A stretch of DNA of 64,000 bases, from NCBI RefSeq assembly GCF_001049755.1, contig NZ_CVLB01000001.1, positions 2,064,995 to 2,128,994 of the forward strand. Direction: 5' to 3'. Below the pieces are notes generated by a model. The model had not been told where the DNA came from. It worked only from the letters and a program-made list of their open reading frames with translations, and made no database searches. This stretch comes from Brachyspira suanatina. Its GTDB lineage: Bacteria; Spirochaetota; Brachyspiria; Brachyspirales; Brachyspiraceae. Shown here one piece after another: positions 8,486 to 17,591 of the stretch. A program made the translations under genes and the position numbers. How positions within the stretch are numbered: position 1 is the first letter of the stretch; every line of letters starts with the position of its first letter.

Positions 8486-9898
8486 TTAAAATCTAAAGTA
8501 AATAAATGGATTGTAAGTGCCATTAACTAAATACATAATACAAATGAATAAAAGTATGAATTGAATTATGCTCTCTAATACATAAACTCTGCTTGAAAAT
8601 ACAGCTTTTTTAATTTTTGGAAATAAGTTTTGAAATAATCCGCAAAATAATATACCAAATATAAAACATACTTGTGTCTGAGGATAAAAGAAATATCTAA
8701 TTGTAAAAATACTTTCTTTATAACTAAACATTAATTTATATAAATCTAAAGCATGATTTAAATCATTAGCTCTAAATAATACCCAGCCAAGTACAAATAC
8801 CAATATTACATATATATGATTTATAAATATAAACTTATTTTTCTCTAACAATTTACATAAAAATATACGCTCTATTATTAAAAACAATCCATGCCATAAG
8901 CCCCAAAGAATAAAATTAAAACTAGCCCCATGCCATAAACCTGTAGCAAAAAATACAATAAATAGATTTAAATAAGTAAAATACTTTCCCTTTCTATTTC
9001 CGCCTAAAGGTATATATAAATATTCCTTAAACCAAGTTGATAAAGATATATGCCATCTTCTCCAAAACTCCTGCACTGACTTTGATATGTATGGATAATT
9101 GAAATTCTCTAAAAATTTAAAACCAAACATATGACCTAAACCTATAGCCATATCTGAATAACCTGAAAAATCATAGTATATTTGAAGTGTATAAAGAATA
9201 GCTGCTATCCATGCTAAAGCTGTACCTATATCACCTATAGACTGCTTTAATATTTCATCACAAGATAAAGCAAACATATTAGCTAGTATCACTTTCTTTG
9301 ACAGTCCGTAAATGAACCTTTTTATTCCATAGCTGATATTTTCTAAAGTTTCTGTTCTATTTATTATTTGAGTATCTATATCATGATACTTCACTATAGG
9401 ACCTGCTATCAATTGCGGAAAAAATGATATATATAATGCCAAATTTATAATATTTTTCTGTGCTTTATTATGCTCTCTATAAACATCTATAACATAAGAT
9501 AAAGCCTGAAAAGTATAAAATGATATACCTATTGGAAGAACTATGTTTTTTAATGAAATTACTTCTTTGCCTGATATTGAATTAATTATTGATATTGCAA
9601 AATCGGTATATTTAAAATAGCCTAATATTGATAAGTTAACTATTACACATAAGGCTAGATATATTTTCTTTTTTAATTTATCATTTTTTTCTATTGAGTT
9701 ATCTATCAATAAAGCAAAAATATAATTAATGATTATAGAAGAAAACATTATTAATGTATAACTAACTCCTCCCCATGCATAAAATATAATGCTAGCTATT
9801 AACAATAATACATTTCTAAATTTTTTATCGATGATATAATAAAAACAGAATACTAAAGGCAGAAAAAGCCATAAAAAAATCATAGAGCTAAATAACAT
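8486..9898 (-). CDS. MBOAT family O-acyltransferase (AlgI-like)
   Basis: 470 residues, about ten or more membrane helices. The diagnostic MBOAT segments are present: QEFWRRWHISLSTWFKEYLYIPLGGNRKG, then TGLWHGASFNFILWGLWHG with the invariant His. The IAGPIVKYHDI loop and FDFSGYSD-like motif (YYDFSGYSDMAIGLGHMFGF) are also typical of AlgI/DltB relatives. The enzyme transfers acetyl groups from the cytoplasm to an extracytoplasmic partner, here most likely the AlgX-like protein 11 bp downstream. GGAG lies 6 nt before the ATG. A (TGCGG)14 tandem array starts about 78 bp upstream of the ATG, where repeat number could affect promoter activity. Confidence 0.9.
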   Translation of the reverse strand: MLFSSMIFLWLFLPLVFCFYYIIDKKFRNVLLLIASIIFYAWGGVSYTLIMFSSIIINYIFALLIDNSIEKNDKLKKKIYLALCVIVNLSILGYFKYTDFAISIINSISGKEVISLKNIVLPIGISFYTFQALSYVIDVYREHNKAQKNIINLALYISFFPQLIAGPIVKYHDIDTQIINRTETLENISYGIKRFIYGLSKKVILANMFALSCDEILKQSIGDIGTALAWIAAILYTLQIYYDFSGYSDMAIGLGHMFGFKFLENFNYPYISKSVQEFWRRWHISLSTWFKEYLYIPLGGNRKGKYFTYLNLFIVFFATGLWHGASFNFILWGLWHGLFLIIERIFLCKLLEKNKFIFINHIYVILVFVLGWVLFRANDLNHALDLYKLMFSYKESIFTIRYFFYPQTQVCFIFGILFCGLFQNLFPKIKKAVFSSRVYVLESIIQFILLFICIMYLVNGTYNPFIYFRF

Positions 9899-9974
9899 AA
9901 TAACTCCATGACTATAAATTTTTTATTTAAAAATATTTTTTTATTGGAAGTGAAAAAATGTAATGAACTATTTA

Positions 9975-10045
9975 GTGCGGTGCGGTGCGGTGCGGTGCGG
10001 TGCGGTGCGGTGCGGTGCGGTGCGGTGCGGTGCGGTGCGGTGCGG
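9975..10045. repeat. Tandem pentanucleotide repeat, 14 x TGCGG
   Basis: Fourteen perfect copies of TGCGG (9976-10045) preceded by one G. The array is GC-rich inside an AT-rich divergent intergenic region, 77 bp upstream of the AlgI-like ATG (minus strand) and about 200 bp upstream of the MFS transporter (plus strand). It is non-coding and has the form of a hypermutable microsatellite. Confidence 0.97.
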
Positions 10046-10244
10046 TTACCTGCATTATAACATTCTCCTAATTTTAGTTATTAGTAATTTTTAGAATAAT
10101 ATTATATTTTTTATTTAAAGTCAAACATAAAAATATTTGTCAATTTTATTATTATGCTAAATAAAAAAAGATTTATTATATAAAAACTATTCAATAAAAA
10201 ATTATTTGTATTATAATATTAAAATAACTTTACGGATATTTAAT

Positions 10245-11405
10245 ATGGTTAATTTACTCCTTGCTATTATATATTTATCTTTTATAAGTTTAGGACTTCC
10301 GGATGCACTTCTTGGTTCAGCTTGGCCTACTATTCATAAAGAATTGAATGTGCCAATTTCCTATGCTGGTATAATATCAATTATCATATCAGCAGGCACT
10401 ATAATTTCTAGTTTGCAAAGCGACAGACTTACTAAAAAATTTGGTACTGGAAAAATAACTGCATTCAGTGTAGCAATGACGGCTATAGCACTTTTTGGAT
10501 TTTCTATTACTCATTCATATTTATTTCTTTGCGTTTGGGCTATACCTTATGGATTAGGTGCAGGAAGTGTAGATGCTTCTTTAAATAATTATGTAGCACT
10601 TCATTATGAAAGCAAACATATGAGCTGGCTTCATTGTATGTGGGGAATAGGTGCAACAATTGGACCATATATAATGGGATACGCTATTACTAATAATAAT
10701 TGGAATGCAGGTTACAGATATATATCAATAATTCAGATTGTACTCACTGCTATTTTATTTTTGAGCCTTCCTTTATGGAAGAAAAATGATGAAGAAAATA
10801 AAGAAAAAATAAGTACAAAAGTTTTAAGCTTAAAAGAAATAATAAAAATACCTGGTGCAAGAGAAATTATGATATGCTTTTTTTGTTATTGTGCACTTGA
10901 AGCTACAACAGGATTATGGGCAAGCAGTTATTTAAATATATACAAAGGAGTGGATATAAAAACTGCGGCTTCATTTGGAAGTTTATTTTATATAGGAATT
11001 ACTGTTGGAAGAGCTATATCTGGATTTATAACAATGAAATTAAACGATAATCAAATGATAATTTTAGGCGAGTCATTAATTTTGATAGGCATAATATTAA
11101 TGATTATTCCTGCTGTAAATATTGTATCTTTAATAGGTTTTATAATTATAGGTTTAGGCTGTGCTCCTATATATCCTTCAATAATACATTCAACTCCAAG
11201 TAATTTTGGTGCAGAAAATTCTCAGGCTATAATAGGAGTACAAATGGCTAGTGCTTATATAGGTACTCTTGCAATGCCTCCTCTATTCGGTTACATTGCA
11301 AATCATATATCAATATCATTACTTCCTTTTTATTTGATATTGATTTTAGTACTTATGTTTATTATGCATAAATTGATGATAAGAAAGACTATAAAAAATA
11401 AATAA
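10245..11405 (+). CDS. Major facilitator superfamily transporter
   Basis: 386 residues from the ATG at 10245; a TTG 13 codons earlier lies almost on a TATAAT box and is less likely. About twelve membrane helices. The motif-A loop between helices 2 and 3 reads SDRLTKKFGTGK, and helix 4-5 carries GLGAGSVDASLNNY and MSWLHCMWGIGATIGPYIMGY, typical of a group of sugar/drug MFS proteins. The substrate cannot be inferred. The gene is divergent from the O-acetylation pair, and the TGCGG array lies between them. A perfect 10-bp hairpin follows the stop (11411-11437). Confidence 0.85.
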   Translation: MVNLLLAIIYLSFISLGLPDALLGSAWPTIHKELNVPISYAGIISIIISAGTIISSLQSDRLTKKFGTGKITAFSVAMTAIALFGFSITHSYLFLCVWAIPYGLGAGSVDASLNNYVALHYESKHMSWLHCMWGIGATIGPYIMGYAITNNNWNAGYRYISIIQIVLTAILFLSLPLWKKNDEENKEKISTKVLSLKEIIKIPGAREIMICFFCYCALEATTGLWASSYLNIYKGVDIKTAASFGSLFYIGITVGRAISGFITMKLNDNQMIILGESLILIGIILMIIPAVNIVSLIGFIIIGLGCAPIYPSIIHSTPSNFGAENSQAIIGVQMASAYIGTLAMPPLFGYIANHISISLLPFYLILILVLMFIMHKLMIRKTIKNK

Positions 11406-11410
11406 AAAAT

Positions 11411-11437
11411 AGATGCATGAATAATAATCATGCATCT
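11411..11437 (+). terminator. Hairpin terminator of MFS gene
   Basis: A perfect 10-bp stem (AGATGCATGA and its complement, 7-nt loop) immediately after the MFS stop. The following run is A/T-mixed rather than pure T, so efficiency is uncertain. Confidence 0.65.
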
Positions 11438-11446
11438 ATATAAAAT

Positions 11447-11684
11447 ATATACCTAAACAACTATATTTTGTCAGAAATAATTTTTTTTAATTTGAAAATC
11501 TGCAGGGCTTTGCCCACCGCTCTACGTGCTTACGCAGCACCCCACTTCTTTTGCGATTGAAGGAAGTACCTGCGACTGAAGAGAGTATCTTCAGGTATGG
11601 TATTGCCACAAGCTAAGCCCACCTGCGGTGTGCGGCTGGAAAAAGTTGAATAAAAAATTGAAAAACTTAAAAATTTTCAGTATC
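11447..11684 (+). mobile_element. MITE-like dispersed element, copy A
   Basis: About 238 bp. It begins ATATACCTAAACAACTATA and ends with CTTAAAAATTTTCAGTAT, the two ends forming an imperfect inverted repeat (ATATAC ... TTTGTCA). The core is GC-rich (GCAGGGCTTTGCCC, CACTTCTTTTG, GTGCGGCTGG) against AT-rich surroundings. No coding frame. The same ends and core blocks recur in copies B-E. It lies between the 3' ends of the convergent MFS and metal-ATPase genes. Confidence 0.8.
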
Positions 11685-11695
11685 ATTATAAATAA

Positions 11696-13639
11696 TTAAT
11701 GTCCGCAACCGCAGTCAGTAACTTTTATATCGCAAGTTTTAGTATCTATATTAACAGCCTCTTCTTTTTCACCTAAAGGATAAAGAAGTCTTAATGCATT
11801 TAATACTACTATCATAGTAACACCTGTATCAGCAAAAATAGCAAGCCACATAGATGCAAGTCCTAAAGCCCCTAATATAATAGCAGCAAATTTTATTAAT
11901 AATGCTAGAAGAATATTTTGCAAAACTACTATATGATTTTTCTTAGCTAGCTTTATAGCAAGAGCAACTTTAGAAGGCTTATCGTCCATAATTACAACAT
12001 CAGCATTTTCTATAGCAGCATCAGAACCAAGTCCTCCCATAGCAATACCAATATCTGCACGTGCCAAAGAAGGAGCATCATTTATACCATCGCCTACGAA
12101 TATTGAAGCCTTTGAATCTTTCATCATTTCTTCTAATACAGTTACTTTATCTTCAGGCAAACAGCCCCCTTTGAATGATTGTATATTCATCTCTTTTGCA
12201 AATGCTTCTACTCTGTCAACATTATCGCCGCTTATCAAGGCAGTTTTTATATTCATTGAATTCAATAAATCAATAGCGTCTTTAGTATCATCTTTCACGC
12301 TATCATCAATAAAGAATCCGCCGGCATATTTTGAATCTATCGAAATATGAACATTGATATTTTTTTTAATTTCTGATATTTCAACATTATTTTGTTTTAA
12401 TAAATCAAGTCCTCCAATCAATATATTTTTATTTTCAACTATTGATGAAGCACCTTTTCCACTTATATCTTTATGACTTGAAATTAAACTATCATTTATA
12501 ATGCCGTTATGATGATTTTTATAATGCTCAACTATTGATACTGCAATCGGATGAGAAGAACCTGTTTCAGCATAAGCAGCATATTTTAATAAAGTTTCAT
12601 TATCATATAAACCTGTATTATGTATATCTCTTATAGAAAACTCTCCTTTTGTAAGAGTTCCTGTTTTATCAAAAATAACTTTATCAGCTTTGGCAAGCAA
12701 ATCCAAAAATACTCCGCCTTTAACCATTATTCCGAATTTAGATGCTCTTCCTATAGAAGCAAAATATGTTAATGGAATTCCAACCATAAAAGCACAAGGA
12801 CAAGATACAACTAATAGAGTCAAAGAACGTTTAAACCAATTATCAAAAACTTCTGTACCATATATTATAGTAGGTATTACAGTAAGGAAAATTGCACCGA
12901 ATACCACTATAGGAGTGTAGATACCTGCAAATCTGCTTATAAACTGCTCAATATTAGCTTTTCTATTCTGTGAATCCTGAACTAATTTTAATATTTTAGC
13001 TATAGAAGATTCTCCGTAAGCTCTTATAACTTTTGCCTTTATAGTGTTATCTCCGTTTATAGTTCCTGCTAAAATTTCATCATTAACTTTAACACTTCTA
13101 GGCATACTCTCACCTGTTAAAGCCTTAGTATCAATCCAGCTTTCTCCTTCATATATAATAGAATCAAGAGGCACTTTCTCAAATGGATTTATTATTATAC
13201 TATCATTAATATGTACTTCGGATATATCAACTTTTTCAACATTTCCATTCTCTCTTATAATATTTGCAGAATCAGGTCTTATTGCCATCAATGCAGCTAT
13301 TGTACGCTTAGATTTATCAACTGCCATATCTTCAAAGTACTCTCCTACTCTATAAAACATTAGTACGGCTAATGCTTCAGGAAGCTCATGAAGTATAATA
13401 GCTCCCACTGTAGCAATACTCATAAGGAAACTTTCACGCATGAACTTTCCTTTAATGAAATCCAAAGCAGCATTTTTAAATACATCTCTTCCTAAAATAA
13501 AATATGGGATAAAGAAAATAATATATTCTATAGCACCATGTATATTTTTATGCAAAGTGTATAATAATATTAATACTATAAGTCCTAAAAAAATTTCTAA
13601 TAAAAATAAAAGTCTTTCTTTATTCTTTAACATGTTCAT
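11696..13639 (-). CDS. Heavy-metal P1B-type ATPase (Zn/Cd/Pb efflux type)
   Basis: 647 residues. P1B ATPase landmarks in order: TGES actuator loop, the CPC metal motif in SCPCAFMVGIP, the phosphorylation site DKTGTLT, the SSHP motif, and GDGINDAPSLA. The CPC type fits the Zn/Cd/Pb or Cu subgroup; an adjacent ArsR/SmtB repressor favours Zn/Cd/Pb. There is no N-terminal CxxC metal-binding domain. Instead the C-terminus ends in a Cys/His cluster (CDIKVTDCGCGH) that may bind metal. The start overlaps the regulator gene (13620-14018) by about 20 bp, so the two are translationally coupled. Copy A of the dispersed element follows the stop. Confidence 0.9.
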   Translation of the reverse strand: MNMLKNKERLLFLLEIFLGLIVLILLYTLHKNIHGAIEYIIFFIPYFILGRDVFKNAALDFIKGKFMRESFLMSIATVGAIILHELPEALAVLMFYRVGEYFEDMAVDKSKRTIAALMAIRPDSANIIRENGNVEKVDISEVHINDSIIINPFEKVPLDSIIYEGESWIDTKALTGESMPRSVKVNDEILAGTINGDNTIKAKVIRAYGESSIAKILKLVQDSQNRKANIEQFISRFAGIYTPIVVFGAIFLTVIPTIIYGTEVFDNWFKRSLTLLVVSCPCAFMVGIPLTYFASIGRASKFGIMVKGGVFLDLLAKADKVIFDKTGTLTKGEFSIRDIHNTGLYDNETLLKYAAYAETGSSHPIAVSIVEHYKNHHNGIINDSLISSHKDISGKGASSIVENKNILIGGLDLLKQNNVEISEIKKNINVHISIDSKYAGGFFIDDSVKDDTKDAIDLLNSMNIKTALISGDNVDRVEAFAKEMNIQSFKGGCLPEDKVTVLEEMMKDSKASIFVGDGINDAPSLARADIGIAMGGLGSDAAIENADVVIMDDKPSKVALAIKLAKKNHIVVLQNILLALLIKFAAIILGALGLASMWLAIFADTGVTMIVVLNALRLLYPLGEKEEAVNIDTKTCDIKVTDCGCGH

Positions 13640-14018
13640 ACCCCCAAGTATAAATTTTTTCTATATGCTCATCATCTAATCTATAAAAAACATGAAGTCC
13701 TACTTTTCTCTTCTTTACTACCCTAGCCTGCCAAAGCATCTTTAAATGCTGCGATATAGAAGGCTGCTTCATATCAAGTAAAGAAGATAATTCATGCACG
13801 CATAATTCCTTCTCACTCAGGGCAGATATTATCTTTAATCTTGTAGGATCAGAAAATACAGAAAAAAATCCTGCTAAAAGTGAAAACTCTTCATCATTTG
13901 GAAGTTTTGGTATTAATGATGATATATTTGAATCTTTTGTGCTTATCTCACAATCATCATCATTATTTAAATATTCTTCATCAGAAGCTTCGATATCTTT
14001 TTTTATATTCTTTTTCAT
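13620..14018 (-). CDS. ArsR/SmtB-family metal-responsive repressor
   Basis: 132 residues. A winged-helix regulator with FSDPTRLKIISALSEKELCVHELSSLLDMKQPSISQHLKML, the ArsR/SmtB recognition helix. The ELCVHEL segment matches the alpha-3 metal site of CadC/SmtB, with Cys and His as candidate ligands. An acidic, Asp/Glu-rich N-terminal 35 residues is extra. First gene of a two-gene operon with the metal ATPase, the standard arrangement in which the repressor releases its operator when metal binds. A near-perfect 40-bp palindrome begins 13 bp upstream of the start. Confidence 0.9.
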   Translation of the reverse strand: MKKNIKKDIEASDEEYLNNDDDCEISTKDSNISSLIPKLPNDEEFSLLAGFFSVFSDPTRLKIISALSEKELCVHELSSLLDMKQPSISQHLKMLWQARVVKKRKVGLHVFYRLDDEHIEKIYTWGYEHVKE

Positions 14019-14030
14019 ATTGCCTCGTAT

Positions 14031-14070
14031 TTATATAAGTATATTATAATATAATAATATACTTATATAA
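14031..14070. promoter_or_regulatory. Palindromic operator of the metal-efflux operon
   Basis: A 40-bp palindrome with 19 of 20 positions matching (arms TTATATAAGTATATTAT). It lies 13-52 bp upstream of the ArsR/SmtB start. Paired AT-rich inverted repeats are the usual SmtB/CadC operator form. The TATAAT-like core overlaps it, so binding would block transcription. Confidence 0.75.
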
Positions 14071-14431
14071 TAATTAAGTCAATGATAAAATACAATTTTT
14101 TTTAATTTTACTCAAATTTAAAAAAATACTATGTAAAGTATAAAGTAAACATTATTTAACAATAGATAATGTTTTTTATTCTTTTACAAATAAATATTAC
14201 ACTTGAACATTTTTTTAATAATTCAATTTACAAATTCAAAACTATAATTTTTTTATTGACTATTTCTAAAAACATATAATCAATAATGATATTTTTATTG
14301 TATGGCAATAAATAATTCATATTCAAAAAAAAAATAAAAAAAACGAATAAAAAATAATATTTTTGTAGAAAAAATATTTTATAAGTATTGACATAAAATA
14401 TAAAGACATCTAGCATTTTAGTATAATTAAG

Positions 14432-14562
14432 TTAGAAACATTGATAAAAAAATAAGACAATATGCTTGTAAAGTTAGATTACACAAACTAAAAATCAATC
14501 TTTACAATAACGATCAAATAATTCTTAATGAATATCATATCAAAAAATATAAATGTTTCTAA
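14432..14562 (+). promoter_or_regulatory. Nested inverted repeats, possible structured leader
   Basis: TTAGAAACATT (14432-14442) is inversely repeated as AATGTTTCTAA (14552-14562). Inside, TTGTAAAG...AGATT pairs with AATC...CTTTACAA. The whole could fold into a two-level stem of about 130 nt ending 65 bp before the lipoprotein at 14628. AT-richness makes chance pairing possible; no known riboswitch is recognised. The rest of the 14071-14627 gap shows nothing else. Confidence 0.3.
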
Positions 14563-14627
14563 TATAATTTTTAAAATAAGCATTAACAATAATGTTTATT
14601 ATAAATTTCAATAAAGGAGTTCAATAT

Positions 14628-15194
14628 ATGAACAAAAAACTTTTTACACTATTTTTAGTAATTGCAGCATCAGCAATATTTGCGGTAAGCTGTAACAACA
14701 AAACAACAGATCCTGTTAAAGATTCAAACACAGGAACAACAACAGAATCTAAACCAACAGGAGGAGATACTTCAACTCCTAGTACACCTACTACTCCAAC
14801 ACCAGAAGTAAAAAACATAACTGATGATCAAATTGAAACTGCTTTAAAAACTTTTGGAGAATTAAAAATCAATGATGGAGCAGATAAGGCAAATGCTGCT
14901 AATGGAAAATATTCTGAAGGAACTTTCACAATTACAGTAGATGCTGCTGCTGCTAATGCAAAAAAAGCAACAACTAAATCATCTGTAGAAGCTAAATTAG
15001 CAACTGTAAAATCAGCATTAGATAAAATAGGTGTTACTTGCTCTACTTCTACAGTTACAGTTAAAGATAATACTGCAGATGGTACTTTTGATTTGGATGT
15101 AAAAGTGAAAGAAAATTACAAACTTCCAGCAAGTATAAAATCTGATAAAATAACTGTAAAAATTACTGTTACAGGTAAAACTTGGGAAAATTAA
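14628..15194 (+). CDS. Lipoprotein with Ser/Thr/Pro-rich linker
   Basis: 188 residues from the ATG at 14628, with AAAGGAG 8 nt upstream (an earlier in-frame ATG at 14592 has no ribosome site). The signal ends AIFAVSC, a lipobox. A linker of about 45 residues rich in Thr, Pro and Ser (TPSTPTTPTPE) separates the lipid anchor from a globular part of about 130 residues with alternating charged helices and Thr/Val-rich strands. Composition is low in aromatic residues. Probably surface or periplasm exposed. Family and function not recognised. Confidence 0.8.
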   Translation: MNKKLFTLFLVIAASAIFAVSCNNKTTDPVKDSNTGTTTESKPTGGDTSTPSTPTTPTPEVKNITDDQIETALKTFGELKINDGADKANAANGKYSEGTFTITVDAAAANAKKATTKSSVEAKLATVKSALDKIGVTCSTSTVTVKDNTADGTFDLDVKVKENYKLPASIKSDKITVKITVTGKTWEN

Positions 15195-15198
15195 TTTA

Positions 15199-15375
15199 CA
15201 AGCAAAATATGCTTGCCATACAAAAAATTGAATTGAAAAAGGTGTGGATATATTGATAGTCATACCTAAAATACAAGCTAAATATTATTAAATAAATATT
15301 TTATTTATCTTTCTAATTAAGAGATTATTAACTGGCGGGGATATAATATCCCTGCCATACAAAAAATTGAATTGA
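15199..15375 (+). repeat. Two hairpins each followed by an identical 23-bp tail
   Basis: The gap after the lipoprotein holds two small hairpins (CAAGCA/TGCTTG near 15199-15215 and GGCGGGGATA/TATCCCTGCC near 15334-15356). Each runs into the same TGCCATACAAAAAATTGAAT... tail (15214-15236 and 15353-15375), 139 bp apart. The first may terminate the lipoprotein gene. Nothing else is seen in 15195-15579. Confidence 0.6.
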
Positions 15376-15579
15376 TTTCATCATATATTTATATTAAAAA
15401 AAGTCAATATAAAAAGTCTAAATTTATTTCATACATAATAGAAAATTATTTAATTTTGATATATAATTTTTAATATTTTTCATTTTTTAACGAATTTTGA
15501 TTTTTACACAATTTTTACACAAAATCATAAAGTTAACATAATGACTAATAAATAATGGAAAAAAGGAAAACTTTTAATT

Positions 15580-17562
15580 ATGTATATTTTCAAAAAACAG
15601 GATAAAGATTTTAGAAACCTCACAAATGAAGAAATAAATTTTCTTAAATCTCAAGGCTGTTCTTCTCAGTCTTGGGAAAAAATATTAATAAAAAATGTAG
15701 ACTTAAGCAGAATAAAAGATGTTCAATTTCATGGTAAAATAAAAATAAATGCTCTCAATGGAATGGTGAAATATCATAAAAAAGTAAAATTATTAGCTTC
15801 AATAAACAGAGCAACTTTAATAAATGTATATATTAATGGAAATGTTTATATAAATAATGTTGGAAGATTTATAGAAAATTATAAAATAGAAAAGGGAGTT
15901 ATAATAGAAAATGCAGGCTCTATATATATGGAAGGAAAAAGCAGTTTTGGAAATGCCGTTGAAACTTCACCAATTATGGAAGGAAATGGAAGAAGCGTAA
16001 AAATATTCTATAGGCTTAATTCTCATATAGCATATTTAGTTGCAATGTATAGACATGAAAAAGTAATGCGTGAAAAAATCAATGCCATGATAGATGAATA
16101 TGCCAAACAAAAAACAAGAAGATTCGGTAAAATAAAAAAATATGCAAAAATAATCAATGCAAGACTAATCAAAAATTCTTTAATAGATCCTTATGCCACA
16201 ATAGAGAATACCGATGAAATTAACAATACAACAGTTATAAGTACAAAAGAATGCCCATCATATATAGGAACTTCTGTCATATTAACTGATTCTATAGTTC
16301 TTAAAGGTGCTCATATAGTTGATGGTACAGTTATTAAAAAGGCATTCATAGGCGAAGGTGTTAAACTTGGAAGACAATTTTCATGTGAAGACTCTCTTTT
16401 ATTTGCAAACTGTGAGGGAGAACATGGAGAAATGTTTTCTATATTTGCAGGACCTTATACAGTTACGCATCATAAAGCTACACTTTTAATAGCAAGTCAT
16501 TTTTCTTTCTTTAATGCTGGAAGCGGAACTAATCAAAGCAATCATATGTACAAATTAGGGCCATATCACCATGGTTTTATGGAAAGAGGATGCAAAACCG
16601 GAAGTAATTCATATATATTATGGCCTTCTCATATAGGAGCTTTCTCAACTGTTATAGGTGCTCATTATGATAATGTTGATACTTCTGATTTTCCTTTCTC
16701 TTATATAACAGAACATGGATATCATCAAACAAGACTTATACCTGCTTTAAATTTATTCGGAGTAGGTTTATCAAGAGATGAAAACAAATGGAGAGATAGA
16801 GACAGAAGAAAAGGAGACAAAAAAGATTTAATAATATTTAATGTATTTAGTCCTTACACTGTATCTAAAATGATTAAATCAGAAAAAATACTAGATGAAA
16901 TAAAAAAAGAAAGCAACAATAACAATGGAGATTTTTTAACATATAAAAATATGATTATAAAAATATCTTCTTTAGATAAATATTCAAAAAGATACTCCAT
17001 AGCAATAGATTTATATCTTCATAATAAAATACTTTCATATATAGAGAACTCTAAAAATATTGATGAAATTATAAAAAATCTTCAGTATGATGAGAATAAT
17101 ATTTTTGAAAAATGGGTTGATATAGGCGGACTTATATGTGCAAAACAAAGAATTGATAATATTATAAAAGATTTAGAAAATGATAAAATAAACGATGTAA
17201 AATCATTAACTGAAAGATTTGAAGATATATATAACTTATATTCAGAAGATGAAAAATCTTGGGTTATGGATACCGTAAAATCAAGATATAATATCAATAC
17301 CATTAATAACGAAACTATAAAAAAATTATTAAATAATCATAAATCATTATTAGAAGAAGCATATAATATATTTTATAAAGATGTTGAAAAAGAATATGAT
17401 GCATCAAAAATGGTAAGTTCAGGTATTGATGATAAAAGTGTTATGGAAAAAGATTTTGAAGCTGTAAGAGGTACTGTTAATGATAACACTTTCGTAATAA
17501 AATATAAAAAAGATATGGAAAATAAAATTGAATCTATTAACAATATTATTAATATATTGTAA
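15580..17562 (+). CDS. DUF4954 left-handed beta-helix protein
   Basis: 660 residues. The DUF4954 family, found in spirochaetes and Bacteroidetes, combines a hexapeptide-repeat beta-helix of the sugar-nucleotide acyltransferase type with unique segments. Visible here: early hexapeptide-like strands (residues 50-110), GNGRSVKIFYRLNSHIAYLVAMYRHEK, then a second beta-helix with VILTDSIVLKGAHIVDGTVI, and the most conserved stretch AGPYTVTHHKATLLIASHFSFFNAGSGTNQSNHMYKLG, followed by HHGFMERGCKTGSNSYILWPSHIGAF. The last 230 residues are charged and helical. A carbohydrate- or nucleotide-related role is plausible but unproven. prmA follows after 29 bp. Confidence 0.85.
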   Translation: MYIFKKQDKDFRNLTNEEINFLKSQGCSSQSWEKILIKNVDLSRIKDVQFHGKIKINALNGMVKYHKKVKLLASINRATLINVYINGNVYINNVGRFIENYKIEKGVIIENAGSIYMEGKSSFGNAVETSPIMEGNGRSVKIFYRLNSHIAYLVAMYRHEKVMREKINAMIDEYAKQKTRRFGKIKKYAKIINARLIKNSLIDPYATIENTDEINNTTVISTKECPSYIGTSVILTDSIVLKGAHIVDGTVIKKAFIGEGVKLGRQFSCEDSLLFANCEGEHGEMFSIFAGPYTVTHHKATLLIASHFSFFNAGSGTNQSNHMYKLGPYHHGFMERGCKTGSNSYILWPSHIGAFSTVIGAHYDNVDTSDFPFSYITEHGYHQTRLIPALNLFGVGLSRDENKWRDRDRRKGDKKDLIIFNVFSPYTVSKMIKSEKILDEIKKESNNNNGDFLTYKNMIIKISSLDKYSKRYSIAIDLYLHNKILSYIENSKNIDEIIKNLQYDENNIFEKWVDIGGLICAKQRIDNIIKDLENDKINDVKSLTERFEDIYNLYSEDEKSWVMDTVKSRYNINTINNETIKKLLNNHKSLLEEAYNIFYKDVEKEYDASKMVSSGIDDKSVMEKDFEAVRGTVNDNTFVIKYKKDMENKIESINNIINIL

Positions 17563-17591
17563 TATAATAGAAAATTATTATTGGAGTCATT

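Noticed and set aside
9975-10045. CRISPR-like array
   Set aside because: The repeat unit is only 5 bp with no spacers; it is a simple tandem repeat.
14228-14416. 62-codon hydrophobic minus-strand frame
   Set aside because: AT-rich intergenic translation with Phe/Ile/Asn runs, no ribosome site and no signal-peptide logic.
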